Assembly (NCBI GenBank): GCA_018402565.1
Contig: JAGYIQ010000002.1
Span: forward strand, 62,001-126,000
Direction of reading: 5' to 3'
Source: Pirellulaceae bacterium
Lineage (GTDB): Bacteria; Planctomycetota; Planctomycetia; Pirellulales; Pirellulaceae
Length of the DNA stretch: 64,000 bases
Both the position numbers and the translations under genes were made by a program. The notes beneath the pieces are model-generated. The model did not search any database, was not told the DNA's origin, and saw only the letters and a program-made list of their open reading frames with translations. Of this stretch, positions 1 through 8,003 are shown one piece after another (within the stretch, counting starts at the first letter, position 1; the number at the start of each line of letters is the position of its first letter).

Positions 1-2630
1 TCCCAGGCCTCATCCAGCGACTGGCCGGCTTCCGGCGTCACTTGCAACAACGTCGGCTCGACTGCGGGTGCGGCCTTCTCGACCGCCGCATCATCCTGGA
101 CGTTGAACATGCCACCGCCCATACCACCGCCCATGCCGCCCATGCCACCGCCCATGCCGCCCATGCCGCCGCCCATACCGCCCATGCCGCCGCCCATGCC
201 ACCCATCATGCCGCCACCCATGCCGCCACCTATCGGCATCAACGGCAGCACCAGATCGGCGACATCGTAGACCAACGTCACCAGATTCTCTTCGGCGTTC
301 TTCTTCGTGGTGATGGTCAAGACCTCGTCCCGGATCTGGTAGGTCAAGTCCAGTTCATCCAAAGCCAGCTTCATGGCATTGCGGAGCTTGATGCCGGAGT
401 AAGGTAGCGTGATGTCGCCACCGTCCGGATCCACACCCTCGTCCTCCAGTGCCTTGCGATCAACACGGATGTTGATGCCGTAAAAGTCGCGCAATTGATC
501 GGAAAAGTCACTGATCGACGCACCATTGATCCGCAACGCAGTACCGTCGAAGGAACGCTCCAGAGCCGCATTGATGATCTGCTCGTTGCCACCCTCTTCG
601 AACAAGGCAACCCGCTCGTACTTCTTCCGCATCATTTTCTTCTGATGCCATTCATCCGCATCCGGGTAGCGAACCGGGATCCGATCATCGAACGGTAGAC
701 CAGACTCTTCGACCGACGCCAGCATGTAGATCATGTCCAAACGCTTCTGGTCCATGATCAAGCTGGAGCGGAACGCCGATTGCATGTGACCGGTCAAGCC
801 GATCGAAGCCGCGATTTCGGTGTTCGGGGCGGTCTCTTCGGTGATCTGCTTGGTCTCACGCACCTTGTCGATCAAGCGATTCAAATCCGAGGTCTCTTGC
901 GTGTGCTCAATGTCGCGCAACAACCCTTCGAATTGTTGCACCAACCGCACGACCTTGTCGTTGCGATTTTCCATCTTCTTGAGCACCTCGGCGCGATCCG
1001 AAGCGGTGGCTCGTGCGATGGCTCGTTGTTGTTCGTCCACTCGGTACTCAGCCGCCGACTTCTGAGCGTTGGACAAAGCCGCATCCAATTGACTCAACAG
1101 GGCCTGACGAGCCTGTTGTGGCGCGTCCGCCGCGTTCTCGACGCTGGAGATGACTTGCTTCAACCGAGTCACCACACTCTCCGGATTCGACCTCATCCGC
1201 TCGCCAGCCAACTTGACTTCATTCGCGACAAACGTGTTGAGTCGACCGACGTAGGCCTTCTGCATCTGGTCGGACATGCCGATCAGGTTCGAACCCGCTT
1301 GATTCTCAGCGTCTTGGGGAGAAGCCGCGCCGGCTTGCGGGGCGTCGACCGCACCGAAGGCATCCAAGCCATCCTGCAGTTGCGTCGCACGAGCATTGCC
1401 AGGAGTCCGTTCGATCGCAGCCGACACCAAAGTCCGAGCGACGTTCTCGTCACCACGCTCCGCCGCGTCATTGGCCATGACCAACATGGCCCGAGTCGAC
1501 GCGTCCAACAACAGAGCAACCTCGCGCAGACCCGCCGAACCGACCGTCGGCAACCGCTGCCCTTGATCCTTCCGCGATTGGTCCACCAAGTAGCTCAAAA
1601 ACGAGTACTGGTCCTCGCTGGCCTCCGGCCCCACCGACCACTGCTGGGTCACACTTTGACCGTTGACTTCACCCGTCACCGACAATTCGAAGGGATGGCT
1701 GGCAGCTAAGGTACCCAGCACAATCGAATCACGATCCGCTCGCATCGGTGGCAATTGACTGGGGTATGCCTCCGCCAACGCTCCACGGGAGTCGGCCGTG
1801 GCCGGCCAGAACACATTGCCTCGCACCGTGCTGACCAAAGCCGCTGCAGCCGTGTCCGACGCACCACTGGTGTCCGAATCCACAAACACGTTACCGCCCG
1901 TTTGATTCGCCAACACCGACAACAACTCGACGTTCCGCTCCGGGCCAATCGCGAAACTAGACACCGGGATCTGCTGCTCACGCAAGCCAGCAACCAACTT
2001 CTCGAACCGGGTCGAACCGAATAGCGACGGTCCACAGATGCCGTCGCCAATGTAAATCACGTGACGCGGCTGGGACTTCTCCAGACCCTGAAACTGCTCG
2101 GTCACCCAAGCGAAAACTCGCTCCATGTCCGTCGCACCCAACGGCGTGCGACGCTCCAACTCCGCCATCGCCTGTTGCATCTCGGCCGAATTGGCAGCGT
2201 AAAAATTGCCACCGCCCAACGGTACCGCATCCAAGTCCACCGCCACCACCTGCACGCGGTCCTCGTCGCTCAAACCGTCGGCAATCGAACGGGCCATGGC
2301 AATCGAGTCACGCTGGAACGCACCAGTCTGACTGGCGGACGTATCCACCAAAATCAACACCCGACTCTGTTGGTTTTGTGCCTCCGCCAACGTTGGCAGC
2401 AAGCTCAGGGCGAAGCGGGATTGCCCGTCAGCCGGCGTGAAAGTGACCATGCGAGAATCCTGACGCACGGCCTGTGTCTCGTCAAACATCGCGGCCACCA
2501 CCGCCTCAATTGGCGTCCGAGGGGCAGTCGCCAGAGCCTCGCCAGCCCAGCCACTAACAGCCAAGCCACCGCCAATCGCGACACACCCAGCCAAGGCCAG
2601 TTTCAAGTTTGTAAAGCGACGATACATCAT
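1..2630 (-). CDS. VWA-domain protein with Met/Gly-rich tail (3' end outside window)
   Basis: The minus strand is open from an ATG at 2630 to the window edge (at least 876 residues), so the stop lies outside. The N-terminus (MMYRRFTNLKLALAG, then a small hydrophobic stretch ending near GWAGEALA) looks like a signal peptide. A von Willebrand A domain follows, with the MIDAS motif DTSAS at about residue 100 and a core near VIYIGDGICG. A charged helical region follows. Then comes a stretch reading RINGASISDFSDKFRDYFG to LDLTYQIRDEVLTITTKK, which resembles the small beta-alpha-beta domains (STN/secretin N-type) of planctomycete exported proteins. Next is a run of GGMGGGM units (about 130-230 on the plus strand). 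Another ATG directly follows the first. The plus-strand open frames here are shadows. The domain reading is direct; the role (cell-surface or periplasmic protein) is inference. Confidence 0.85.
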   Translation of the reverse strand, partial: MMYRRFTNLKLALAGCVAIGGGLAVSGWAGEALATAPRTPIEAVVAAMFDETQAVRQDSRMVTFTPADGQSRFALSLLPTLAEAQNQQSRVLILVDTSASQTGAFQRDSIAMARSIADGLSDEDRVQVVAVDLDAVPLGGGNFYAANSAEMQQAMAELERRTPLGATDMERVFAWVTEQFQGLEKSQPRHVIYIGDGICGPSLFGSTRFEKLVAGLREQQIPVSSFAIGPERNVELLSVLANQTGGNVFVDSDTSGASDTAAAALVSTVRGNVFWPATADSRGALAEAYPSQLPPMRADRDSIVLGTLAASHPFELSVTGEVNGQSVTQQWSVGPEASEDQYSFLSYLVDQSRKDQGQRLPTVGSAGLREVALLLDASTRAMLVMANDAAERGDENVARTLVSAAIERTPGNARATQLQDGLDAFGAVDAPQAGAASPQDAENQAGSNLIGMSDQMQKAYVGRLNTFVANEVKLAGERMRSNPESVVTRLKQVISSVENAADAPQQARQALLSQLDAALSNAQKSAAEYRVDEQQRAIARATASDRAEVLKKMENRNDKVVRLVQQFEGLLRDIEHTQETSDLNRLIDKVRETKQITEETAPNTEIAASIGLTGHMQSAFRSSLIMDQKRLDMIYMLASVEESGLPFDDRIPVRYPDADEWHQKKMMRKKYERVALFEEGGNEQIINAALERSFDGTALRINGASISDFSDQLRDFYGINIRVDRKALEDEGVDPDGGDITLPYSGIKLRNAMKLALDELDLTYQIRDEVLTITTKKNAEENLVTLVYDVADLVLPLMPIGGGMGGGMMGGMGGGMGGMGGGMGGMGGGMGGMGGGMGGGMFNVQDDAAVEKAAPAVEPTLLQVTPEAGQSLDEAW

Positions 2631-3191
2631 TCAATGCTCCGAATTCCGGGTCCCCACCACGCGGCCACTGTTCCGCGTCCAAGGACAAAAAAAGCTCGTG
2701 AAGGAAATGCCACGATCCATGTTGACGCTGGAACGCCGCTCTGCCCGGCATCCCATCCTGTTAGTCTATTTCGCGCCACCGTTTTCCACCACACAAAACC
2801 GTCCAAATCACGCTGTTTCACTACAATCCGGTTTGTCCGCCTAGCCCATCCGGTCCGAATCGCAAGGCCCGAACCCCCGCCAACTTCGCTACCAGTCGCA
2901 CAAACGGCACAACCGAACCCGCCGCGTTTCCCCCGAACCGGCCAGACCTGACCCGGCCGCCCCGACTACCCTGACCCGGTCCGACTACCCTGACCCGACC
3001 TGGCCAATGGATTCGCAAGCATTTCTGTGGTGTGGCAGATAATGTACTGCGAATCACGTGCCAATCAGCGAAAACCGCTCAAACAAGCTTAGTTGCTGGA
3101 GTTTCAACCCCGTAGCTGGTCCCAACGGCCCCGCGGGGGAGCAGATTTCTCCCCCGCCTCCCTGCTGGCAAACTGGCGAGTGCCGCAAAAA
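2631..3191. other. Intergenic region with GC-rich direct repeats and a hairpin
   Basis: No convincing gene. It must hold the promoter of the VWA gene and the end of the gene at 3192. A short repeated segment (ctaccctgacccg and relatives) lies at about 2940-3000. A 9-bp perfect inverted repeat (gcgggggag at 3133-3141, ctcccccgc at 3149-3157) lies just downstream of the minus-strand gene ending at 3192. It could help terminate transcription, but no T-run follows. Confidence 0.4.
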
Positions 3192-4589
3192 CTACCGGAG
3201 GATTGCATCGATTCGCTCCAAAACCATACGTTCCACTGCGCTATTTTGCAGTTCCGGCAGTTGGACAGCTCGGACCAACCACTCGCGGCCGCGACCTTCC
3301 CACCGATCCCACACCTGCTCCAGGCCACGGAATACGCCCAGGATGGCCCGCTCCAAGCCCACATAAGAGGCGGTCGGCTGCGGCTCCAACCGAGCGAGAC
3401 CGGAGGTCGCTTCCCATGGATTCTGAACCCATGGTGAAACCTGAGTCCAAGCCTCTCCAGCCCAATCCCCCGTTTCCTCCCATTGCCCCCGAGCCAAGCG
3501 AGCCGTCCAGACCTGCGCGCCGTTCTGCAGCTCCGTGGCGAATCTCCCAACGGCGTTGCCCAGCCCGCGAAGCCGGGCCCCCAATTCGGCGGCTTGGCGT
3601 TCGAACACCTCCCAATACAGACTCGGCTCCAACCGCTGGACCGGGGCGGCAGCCTCCTCGACGGCACCCTCGGCCTCAGCATCCAACCCCTCAACAGCTC
3701 GGTCCTCACCAACAGGCTGTCCGACGATGATCGGAACGGACGCGGCGCGGGAATGCTGCGGAGCCAGCCAATCGCTGGGGTCGACCTGCGGCAGAACCGC
3801 GGCCGGCTTGACATACTTGATCGGATAAGCCCGCACCGAGCGACTGGGGGACGCCGCAACCGGAGCCGCCGGACGGATGAACTGGACTGCCGACAGCTCC
3901 GCATGCAGTCGCGACCAAACCCGAGCCATCGAACCGGGCGCGGCCTTCGCAACCCCACGCACCTGGGACACCCAACCCTGCCAACTCGATTCGGCTCGTT
4001 GAGCCATCCGGTCCAGCCAAGTGGTGTCCGCCACCCGCACCAACCCCAGCTCAATCCAGCGTCCCAGGACCGACGACTCCCCTGTGGCCGGCTGTTTCAC
4101 AGCTTCGAACCACAAGTCGTCGAGAGATTGCGGGCCGTAGAGATGATAGATCTCGCACACCGACTCCAATATCTCACGCTCGACCAACGACACCCCCTGG
4201 TCCTGCGTGGCCCGAGTCTCCGGCCCCACGGATCGAGCCCCTTGCTCCTGGTTGCCGACCCCATCGAGTCGGTCGGAGACGAAAGCACTGGTGGCGTGGG
4301 GGAGCCAAGTCTCCTGATCCAGGCAAAGCGGAAACTCGAGTCGCTCCAATCGCCAATCGCTCTGAGACATCGAGCGATCCGCCGAGACGCGCAGGGGTCG
4401 CACCCCGGCTGCATCGCCCGCGAACACCGATCCCCCAGCGGTCGCGGCCCATAACCCCCAAGCCCAAACAACCAGACAAAAGCCGTGGTTCCAGCTCGGC
4501 TGTGAAAATCGGCAGAGTCCAACAGCAACGCTGCCGAGGCGTGAAGCTAGACCCGGCAGTCGATCGGCGAGATGATTCATTTGTGTCAT
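3192..4589 (-). CDS. Uncharacterised exported or membrane-anchored protein
   Basis: A 465-residue frame. The ATG at 4589 is chosen because GAGGA lies 8 nt upstream; a second ATG lies at 4580. The long upstream extension of the frame has the look of non-coding sequence. A hydrophobic segment at about residues 35-55 (FCLVVWAWGLWAATAGGSVFAG) could be a signal peptide or anchor. The rest is Trp-, Ala- and Glu-rich and probably helical: for example a stretch around VEREILESVCEIYHLYG, a low-complexity VEGLDAEAEGAVEEAAAPV near the middle, and repeated WxxxxxW patterns near the C-terminus. I do not recognise a family. It is followed by the VWA gene on the same strand about 560 nt away, so co-transcription is uncertain. 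No function is proposed. Confidence 0.65.
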   Translation of the reverse strand: MTQMNHLADRLPGLASRLGSVAVGLCRFSQPSWNHGFCLVVWAWGLWAATAGGSVFAGDAAGVRPLRVSADRSMSQSDWRLERLEFPLCLDQETWLPHATSAFVSDRLDGVGNQEQGARSVGPETRATQDQGVSLVEREILESVCEIYHLYGPQSLDDLWFEAVKQPATGESSVLGRWIELGLVRVADTTWLDRMAQRAESSWQGWVSQVRGVAKAAPGSMARVWSRLHAELSAVQFIRPAAPVAASPSRSVRAYPIKYVKPAAVLPQVDPSDWLAPQHSRAASVPIIVGQPVGEDRAVEGLDAEAEGAVEEAAAPVQRLEPSLYWEVFERQAAELGARLRGLGNAVGRFATELQNGAQVWTARLARGQWEETGDWAGEAWTQVSPWVQNPWEATSGLARLEPQPTASYVGLERAILGVFRGLEQVWDRWEGRGREWLVRAVQLPELQNSAVERMVLERIDAILR

Positions 4590-5230
4590 TGTGGCGGTCC
4601 TCGAGACAGCGGAAAGGTGGGACTGGAAGGCGGGAGCCCCAGGCCACCGGACTCGATTCCGGTGGCCGACAGCACTGCGAGTGGTTGCGTGGTTGAGCGA
4701 GCGTGAGCGGGTGGGCGAACAATCCCGCGGGCCTCGCATGCCGAGGCGCCGCATCGCCGCATCTGACCCATTCCGCTCGCTGTCTTGTTTCGGAGTCTGC
4801 CGATGGCGCAACCGAGAGAAAATGGGCAGCCGAGGGGATTTTGGCCGCCCTTGACGTGCAATGGGGGAGATAAACGCAAGCGGGGGAAATTAGCGATTGC
4901 ACCGCTTGCCCCCCTCCAACCAGAGAGCGAAGACCAGCACCCGCAGACGCCTGGCGGAAAAAAAACTCCAAACTGGGGATTTTTCTCCCCACACTTTCCG
5001 CCCCAGGAGCGTCTACAGGGGAAGGGCGACGGGTCCGGCGGGAGACCTCTGGCGTAAAAACCCGGTCGAAGGTTCAGTGGACGGTGTGGAGTGGACAACC
5101 GCTGGGTCGGCTCGGCCGAGTGGGGCAGGTAACTTGTGGGGACGTAGGTTGCGGGGCGGCGGCCTGCATGAGCTCAAGTCGCCTATGCGATTGGCTCGGG
5201 GTGCACACCCCCCGGAGAGGGACTGGTAGG
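4590..5230. other. Intergenic region
   Basis: No supported gene. A short stem (tgggga / tcccca at 4975-4992) lies next to an A-run at about 4959-4966, a weak terminator-like arrangement on the minus strand. The several overlapping open frames here share no start signal or recognisable domain. Confidence 0.3.
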
Positions 5231-5300
5231 ATGCCATTTCCGGTAGAGAAGTTGACCAACGTCAGGGTCCCCGTCGATTCGTTCACCGTGCAACACGAAA

Positions 5301-5386
5301 AAAACTGAACCAGAAAAAACTGAACCAGAAAAACCTGAACTGGAAAAATCTGGACTGGAAAACCTGGACTGGAAAAACCTGGACCG
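5301..5386 (+). repeat. 15-bp tandem repeat array A
   Basis: About six copies of a unit like aaaaactgaaccag or aaaaacctggactgg. The copy near 5366 has one A fewer than its neighbours, which shifts the reading frame. Confidence 0.75.
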
Positions 5387-5454
5387 ACCGGTCAAGCTCT
5401 CCGCGGCGATCCCGCGGATGGCAACCAGTCCCCTCGGTGGCAGACAGACTTGCC

Positions 5455-5512
5455 GGTTGCGAACCAAAGGGTGGCGAACCAAAGGGCGGCGAACCAAAGG
5501 GTGGCGAACACG
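5455..5512 (+). repeat. 15-bp tandem repeat array B
   Basis: Four copies of a 15-bp unit (gcgaaccaaagggtg type). It has the same period as the arrays on either side but a different sequence. Confidence 0.75.
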
Positions 5513-5542
5513 CGTGTAGCCGTTCACGTTGGCTGGCCCCAC

Positions 5543-5692
5543 TTCCGCGAGTGCGATTTCCGCGAGTGCGATTTCCGCGAGTGCGATTTCCGCGAGTGCG
5601 ATTTCCGCGAGTGCGATTTCCGCGAGTGCGATTTCCGCGAGTGCGATTTCCGCGAGTGCGCTTTCCGCGAGTGCGCTTTCCGCGAGGCCGTT
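5543..5692 (+). repeat. 15-bp tandem repeat array C
   Basis: About ten near-perfect copies of ttccgcgagtgcgat; the last two carry gct in place of gat. In one plus frame they encode CDFRE, a good pentapeptide-repeat unit. Confidence 0.9.
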
Positions 5693-6023
5693 TTCTTCGC
5701 TGGTGCGATTCCCTCACTAGTGCGTTACGCAAGTCGGATTTTTTGGGGGGCAAACGGGTCGCACTGTCCCGATGCTTTTACTCGCACAAGATCACACAAG
5801 ATCGCACCGGCCGCTCGCCTGACTTGCTCCACGACACCCGACGGGGCATGACCGCCTACACAACCATTTTTCCTGACGTTTTCGCCCGACCTTTTTTGCC
5901 CGAGGCCTGATTCAAGCGGAGTTTTTCGTCATCGAGGGCGGCTGGCGTTTCTTTGATTCTTGACAGATTTAGCATCCATACGCCGCCGCTCTCGTTGTTT
6001 TCACACTAACCACTAACCACTAA

Positions 6024-6542
6024 CTATCCCGCGTAACGGCGGAGGCGATTCTGGGGAGTGGTTGTATTGTTGACAGCGTCCAGCGAGTACTCCATGGAAT
6101 AGGCGTCTTCGACGGTATCTTCGTAAAAGTCCTTGAGGACGCGGACGGCTTGAAAGCCCAGCCGGCGAAAGAACAGTTGAGCGGCCAGGTTGGTTTCGCG
6201 GACCTCCAGGCCCACTTCGGTACGTTGGCCCGGCCGCAACTTGCTGATGATTTTCGTGATCAACTGCTGGCCCACGCCCCGCCGGCGGACATCTGGTCGG
6301 ACCGCCAAGTTCATGACGTGAAAGTCCGCGCGGCCCATTTCATAGACAATGTAGCCCACGACCTCGCCGTCCAACTCAGCGACCATCCCGATGCAGTTCC
6401 TTTGTTGCAAGCAAGCGATAAAGTCATCCTGCGTCCAGGGAAACTCGAAGCTCGTGGACTCGATGTCCAACACCTCGGGCATGTCGCGACGAATCAGCCA
6501 ACGCACATGAACTTCAATGTCTCGATTCCCTTCGAGTTTCAT
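6024..6542 (-). CDS. rimI: GNAT acetyltransferase, RimI-like (ribosomal protein S18 alanine N-acetyltransferase)
   Basis: 172 residues from the ATG at 6542 (MKLEGNRDIEVHVRWLIRRD), preceded by AAAGG/TAGG. Upstream in-frame sequence has no ribosome site near it. The GNAT fold is visible: N-terminal IRRDMPEVLDIESTSFEFPW (the FPW region is typical of RimI), GMVAELDGEVVGYIVYEM (beta strands), the acetyl-CoA motif A LAVRPDVRRRGVGQQLI (Q/RxxGxG/A type), and motif B EVRETNLAAQLFFRRLGFQAV. RimI acetylates the N-terminal alanine of ribosomal protein S18; other GNATs of this shape act on small molecules, so the exact substrate is inferred. It is divergent from the lipoprotein gene at 6873. Confidence 0.8.
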   Translation of the reverse strand: MKLEGNRDIEVHVRWLIRRDMPEVLDIESTSFEFPWTQDDFIACLQQRNCIGMVAELDGEVVGYIVYEMGRADFHVMNLAVRPDVRRRGVGQQLITKIISKLRPGQRTEVGLEVRETNLAAQLFFRRLGFQAVRVLKDFYEDTVEDAYSMEYSLDAVNNTTTPQNRLRRYAG

Positions 6543-6872
6543 CCTACAACCTTTCACACGATTAATTGCTGAGACCCACTCCATTAGGTCATTGGCTGTC
6601 ACAGCCAGGAGGACGGCAGGGTAACAGATCGCCACCCTTCTGCCAAGATGAAAGTTCCGCTCGACTTCGGTTCGGGTTCCAGACGTGCTGCAATCGACCA
6701 ACCTTTGATTTCATCTTTACCTTGATGACTTATTTTGCTAGGGTCCCGCGGACGTTGCCCAGCCACTTCGCTGGCCATCGTCAGGCCCATTGTCCGGGCC
6801 AATTGCCTGGGTCCATTGGCCTAGGCCCAATATCCTAGGTCCATTCGCTCGACAAAGCAGGATCAATCCCAA
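6543..6872. other. Divergent promoter region with short palindromic repeats
   Basis: Lies between the leftward acetyltransferase gene and the rightward lipoprotein gene and should hold both promoters. At about 6780-6850 a cluster of short overlapping repeats (gggtccattgg, ggcctaggccc, cctaggtccat) forms imperfect inverted repeats. No gene seen. Confidence 0.4.
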
Positions 6873-7997
6873 GTGTGCTCTCGGCCTTCCAACGCGACAT
6901 GTGCGAACCGTCCCGCTCGGGTCGGCACACTCAGGTCGTGGCCGAGCGTCTGGGGACGGACTCTGTGGCAGGCCACTCTGATTTACGCTGGCGTTTTTTG
7001 CTTCAGTGGTTGCCAACCGATGCCGGGCACCATGTCGCCGGGCTTAAGCTCCCGCTCTGGCATGGGCGTACAGAACCGAGCAATTGGCAATTCAGCCTTC
7101 CAGACCGTGGGTTACGGGGAGTCGGCCTATGGTCGCGTGGCCTACGGCCCAAGCGTGTCGGTCCCCGGCCTGATCACCCCCAGCGGCACGACCGTCGCCG
7201 GTGGCCCGAGCGGCGGGACGACGATCAACTGGGACTTGAACCCCGAGGGGAACGCCACCGGAACGCCCGCAGCCGCCCCTGGCGCAACTGCCGCGGCCAG
7301 TGGCCCCGACTCGGCCTACGCCGAACAATTGAGTCGACTCAATGCCGACAACACCGAACTGTACCGACAGATGGCGACCCTGCAGCAACAGCTGAAAGCA
7401 GCCCAAGACAATAATCAGGAATTGCAACAGCGTCTGGTCACGCAAGGCTCGCAGTTGGAGCAATACCAACGCTTGAGCCAAGAGGCACAACAGCGAGTTC
7501 AAGTGCTGCAAGCCACCAGCGGGCAGGGCGGTGCGGGCTTCCAAGGCGCGGTGTTGCGGGGCAACAACAGCCTCACCCAGAACATGGACTCGCTCCGAGT
7601 TCCTGGCACGTCCGTCGTGGCCGATGGCGATGTGATTCGAGTCACGCTGCCCAGCGATTTTGTATTTCAAGGGGGAACCACCGAGTTCCAGCCCGGCGCG
7701 ACGCAAGTGTTGCAACAGCTGGCGGGCAGTATCCGCCAAAACTACACCGGCCAAATCGTGAGAATCGAAGCCCACTGGGACAATTCAGCGGGCAGCGGCA
7801 CAATCGGTGCCCACCAAATCACCGCGAATCAAGCGATGGCGATCATGAATTTTTTAACCAATCAAAATCTGTTGCCGCCGCAGCAGTTACTGGTCATGGG
7901 CTATGGCGGCAACCACCCGACGTTTTCCAACGCCACTCCCCAAGGTCAAGCCGCCAATCGTCGTATCGAATTAGTGATTTATCCTGACACTTTCTGA
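6873..7997 (+). CDS. OmpA-like lipoprotein with coiled coil
   Basis: 374 residues from a GTG (GCAGGA 10 nt upstream); no other usual start codon precedes the lipobox. The hydrophobic stretch LWQATLIYAGVFCFSGC ends in a lipobox with Cys47, so a lipid-anchored protein is likely. A Gly/Pro/Thr-rich linker follows. A coiled coil at about residues 145-215 (LSRLNADNTELYRQMATLQQ) precedes a C-terminal OmpA-like domain at about 255-374. That domain includes TEFQPGATQVLQQLAGSI, ITANQAMAIMNFLTNQ, GYGGNHP and the final NRRIELVI. OmpA-type domains bind peptidoglycan; whether this one does is inferred. The next gene starts 6 nt after its stop, so the two form an operon. Confidence 0.8.
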   Translation: MCSRPSNATCANRPARVGTLRSWPSVWGRTLWQATLIYAGVFCFSGCQPMPGTMSPGLSSRSGMGVQNRAIGNSAFQTVGYGESAYGRVAYGPSVSVPGLITPSGTTVAGGPSGGTTINWDLNPEGNATGTPAAAPGATAAASGPDSAYAEQLSRLNADNTELYRQMATLQQQLKAAQDNNQELQQRLVTQGSQLEQYQRLSQEAQQRVQVLQATSGQGGAGFQGAVLRGNNSLTQNMDSLRVPGTSVVADGDVIRVTLPSDFVFQGGTTEFQPGATQVLQQLAGSIRQNYTGQIVRIEAHWDNSAGSGTIGAHQITANQAMAIMNFLTNQNLLPPQQLLVMGYGGNHPTFSNATPQGQAANRRIELVIYPDTF

Positions 7998-8003
7998 CCG
8001 AAC

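Larger units (their letters stand above)
5231..5851 (+). pseudogene. Pentapeptide-repeat protein, broken by three frame changes
   Basis: An ATG at 5231 (GGTAGG just before it) opens MPFPVEKLTNVRVPVDSF and stops at 5308 after an A7 run. One frame on, the sequence reads KLNQKKLNQKNLNWKNLDWK; a further shift and then another lead to VANQRVANQRAANQRV and to HFRE followed by seven CDFRE and two CAFRE units. CDFRE and xNLxW fit the pentapeptide-repeat pattern [ACST][DN][LF]xx. Each change moves the frame by a missing base (2 to 1 to 0 to 2), so restoring three bases would give a single frame ending at 5851. It could be a decayed gene, an assembly-damaged gene, or simple tandem repeats that only look coding. 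All three arrays are 15-bp periodic. No partner gene is evident. Confidence 0.4.

Noticed and set aside
780..2951. Long plus-strand open frames (780-1709, 2061-2951)
   Set aside because: They lie opposite the VWA gene, have no domains, and read like reverse-strand shadows rich in Arg/His/Leu.
3203..4454. Plus-strand frames opposite 3192-4589
   Set aside because: Pro/Arg/Ser-rich shadows with no ribosome site.
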